Source: Pseudomonas oligotrophica
GTDB lineage: Bacteria > Pseudomonadota > Gammaproteobacteria > Pseudomonadales > Pseudomonadaceae
NCBI RefSeq assembly: GCF_021726475.1
Contig: NZ_JAKJRU010000004.1
Span: 186,001-250,000, forward strand
Direction: 5' to 3'
Length of the DNA: 64,000 nucleotides
Shown here one piece after another: positions 62,605 through 64,000 of the stretch. A program made the position numbers and the translations under genes. Every line of letters begins with the position of its first letter. Position 1 is the first letter of the stretch. The notes under the pieces were generated by a model. The model was not told the DNA's origin and did not search any database. It saw nothing but the letters and a program-made list of their open reading frames with translations.

Positions 62605-63858
62605 ATGAAGCTGATTCAGTGTCGTTTCTCGTCCGGTCAGCGCGTGCCACTGCTTGTGCAGGATGGTCTAGCAACGCCATTGCCCAAGCTAGTCCCATTC
62701 ATCTACGTCCAGCTCAAGCTCAGACATCGCGCATACAACACTGCCGCAGCGCACCTGCGTGCGATCCAAGCTTTCTACACCTATGCCAAAAGCCGGGAGC
62801 TGGATATCGATGAGGCCATCTTGGCCTGCCACTTTGAAGCGATTCTGGCGCTACTGGACGGTTACGCCCTTTGGCTCCAAAGCGGCCGTCAGGCCGATAA
62901 TCTGGTCGCCCGAATCGGCACAGCTGCAATGGCATCTTTTCCCCAGATCGATCCGCGCACCCGTGACCAGTACCTGCGGCTGTTGAAGCAGTACCTGTCC
63001 TGGTGTGTCACCCGATACATCCCGCGCGCTCGTCAGAACTCAACCACTCTGGCTAACATCGAGGTGGCATTTGCAGATGTCGCCGACGTCATTGAACGAC
63101 GCTTTGAGAGCTATATCATCAATGTCCGTCCCGACCACATTCGTTACCGAAGCCTGACAGATACCCAACTCCAGATCATCCGCACACTGATTCGCCCGGG
63201 CGCTGCGGAGAATCCGTTTCCGGAACGATTGCAGTTGCGCAATTGGCTAATGATTGAATTGTTGTTGGAAACCGGTATCCGCCGCGGAGAGCTTCTTAAG
63301 CTCTACACCACGGATATCAACCAGGGTTCTCAGCATGCCTATGTCAGCATCAATGATCGCGAACATGACCCCGGCGACCCGCGCGCTGAAGAGCCTGCGC
63401 TGAAAACACACGGACGAACCGTAGGTATCTCCGCGCAGTTGTATGAGGTCTACGAGCGCTATATTCAGGGCGAACGGCGCCCTCTGCGTGACGGCAAACC
63501 GATGAAACTGTTGTACCGTTATCTATTCATCTCTGACAGAGGCCGCCCGCTGTCGATTCGCGCATTGTCTAACGTACTCGATCGCCTGTTTCTGACCATT
63601 GAACTGGCTCATCCTGGGTTGTTGCTTACACTTTCCGCGCATGACTTTCGCCATACCTTCGCCGACCGTTTTCTGGCTTACCTAATCGAGCAGCGTGGGC
63701 ATGACCTCGAGCGCGCAACGGACGAGCTTCGACGTGTCTGCGGTTGGTCTGAGACTTCGGCGATGCCACGCCGTTATGCAAATCGCTATCTAGCGGAATC
63801 GGCCAACCGCCATAACGCGCAGCGCGCCTCGGCAGCCTGGAGCCGTCTTGACAGTTAA
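62605..63858 (+). CDS. Tyrosine recombinase/integrase
   Basis: A 417-residue site-specific recombinase. An N-terminal SAM-like DNA-binding half (AYNTAAAHLRAIQAFYTYAKS) is followed by the catalytic half: TGIRRGELLKLY (Arg I), SAHDFRHTFADRF (His-x-x-Arg), then CGWSETSAMPRRYANRYL with Trp in the third histidine/tryptophan position, as in Cre, and the Tyr nucleophile. Codon use and GC are lower than the preceding genes, indicating transfer. Eleven bases after it a second gene starts, which fits the two- and three-recombinase modules of Tn554- or RIT-like elements. Confidence 0.9.
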   Translation: MKLIQCRFSSGQRVPLLVQDGLATPLPKLVPFIYVQLKLRHRAYNTAAAHLRAIQAFYTYAKSRELDIDEAILACHFEAILALLDGYALWLQSGRQADNLVARIGTAAMASFPQIDPRTRDQYLRLLKQYLSWCVTRYIPRARQNSTTLANIEVAFADVADVIERRFESYIINVRPDHIRYRSLTDTQLQIIRTLIRPGAAENPFPERLQLRNWLMIELLLETGIRRGELLKLYTTDINQGSQHAYVSINDREHDPGDPRAEEPALKTHGRTVGISAQLYEVYERYIQGERRPLRDGKPMKLLYRYLFISDRGRPLSIRALSNVLDRLFLTIELAHPGLLLTLSAHDFRHTFADRFLAYLIEQRGHDLERATDELRRVCGWSETSAMPRRYANRYLAESANRHNAQRASAAWSRLDS

Positions 63859-63869
63859 GGGGGGTCGCC

Positions 63870-64000
63870 GTGACCGAATCAGCCGATCAAGAACACGCTT
63901 CACCCTCCTCCTCTTTTCCGGCCTACGTGTTCGAGGGCCCGGCTCAGGTTGCGATTCGAACTCGTACCAATGATCAGCCAAAGTACGTCGATACCCGTTT
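63870..64000 (+). CDS. Start of a second mobile-element gene (partial)
   Basis: A GTG start at 63870 follows AAGGGGGGTCGCC and opens a frame to the end of the window, 43 codons: MTESADQEHASPSSS, then FPAYVFEGPAQVAIRTR. The sequence seen is too short to identify. Tight spacing to the recombinase suggests the second subunit of a multi-recombinase module. Confidence 0.65.
   Translation, partial: MTESADQEHASPSSSFPAYVFEGPAQVAIRTRTNDQPKYVDTR

Overview
The window is high-GC, densely packed gammaproteobacterial DNA that looks like a Pseudomonas or Stutzerimonas chromosome. Support comes from family content (DUF1652, DUF2790, DUF2934, TamA/TamB, a PedH-type PQQ dehydrogenase), from strong purine-rich ribosome binding sites, and from a gene order that, as far as I recall it, resembles the P. 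aeruginosa stress/trehalose region (PA2138 and about PA2154-PA2169). All identifications were made by eye from sequence motifs; no database search was run. No tRNA, rRNA, CRISPR array or complete insertion sequence was recognised.

Layout. 1-600: the end of zapE and a parvulin isomerase. 700-5370: a gluconate-type module in which gluconokinase is fused to the small TRAP permease subunit, followed by the large permease, the binding protein and a LacI-type regulator; two near-identical TAGCGCTA operators lie upstream of the fusion and inside its linker. 5400-10800: a LysR/acyl-CoA dehydrogenase pair, a PstS-OmpA hybrid, exonuclease III and a GNAT acetyltransferase. 10900-18600: tamA-tamB, an amino acid:cation symporter with a structured leader, and thiol peroxidase. 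18800-23420: a SAF-domain oxidoreductase, a periplasmic binding protein and a PQQ alcohol dehydrogenase with the lanthanide-type DxD signature.

23475-50870 looks like a stress and storage region: ybhN-clsB-ybhP, a DUF72 protein and a Zn alcohol dehydrogenase; a LysR/DODA dioxygenase/DUF2218/M23 peptidase block; then glgX, a DUF2934 gene, treY-malQ-treZ and glgA (glycogen and trehalose metabolism); then small envelope and stress proteins, LigD and an orphan curlin-repeat protein. 51100-57730 carries a four-gene aromatic-acid-type efflux operon (FUSC, AaeX-like, HlyD, outer-membrane factor) flanked by LysR and AraC regulators. 57800-62090 holds a GlxA-type regulator, two convergent MFS paralogues and a ChrR-like cupin.

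From about 62.3 kb the composition becomes AT-richer. A dif-like XerC/XerD site lies at 62447-62474, and 130 bp further on a tyrosine recombinase starts, followed at once by a second gene that runs off the window. This is probably the edge of a mobile element inserted at, or carrying, a dif site. The best candidates for something undescribed are this dif/recombinase junction, the kinase-transporter fusion with its translated operator, and the symporter leader.
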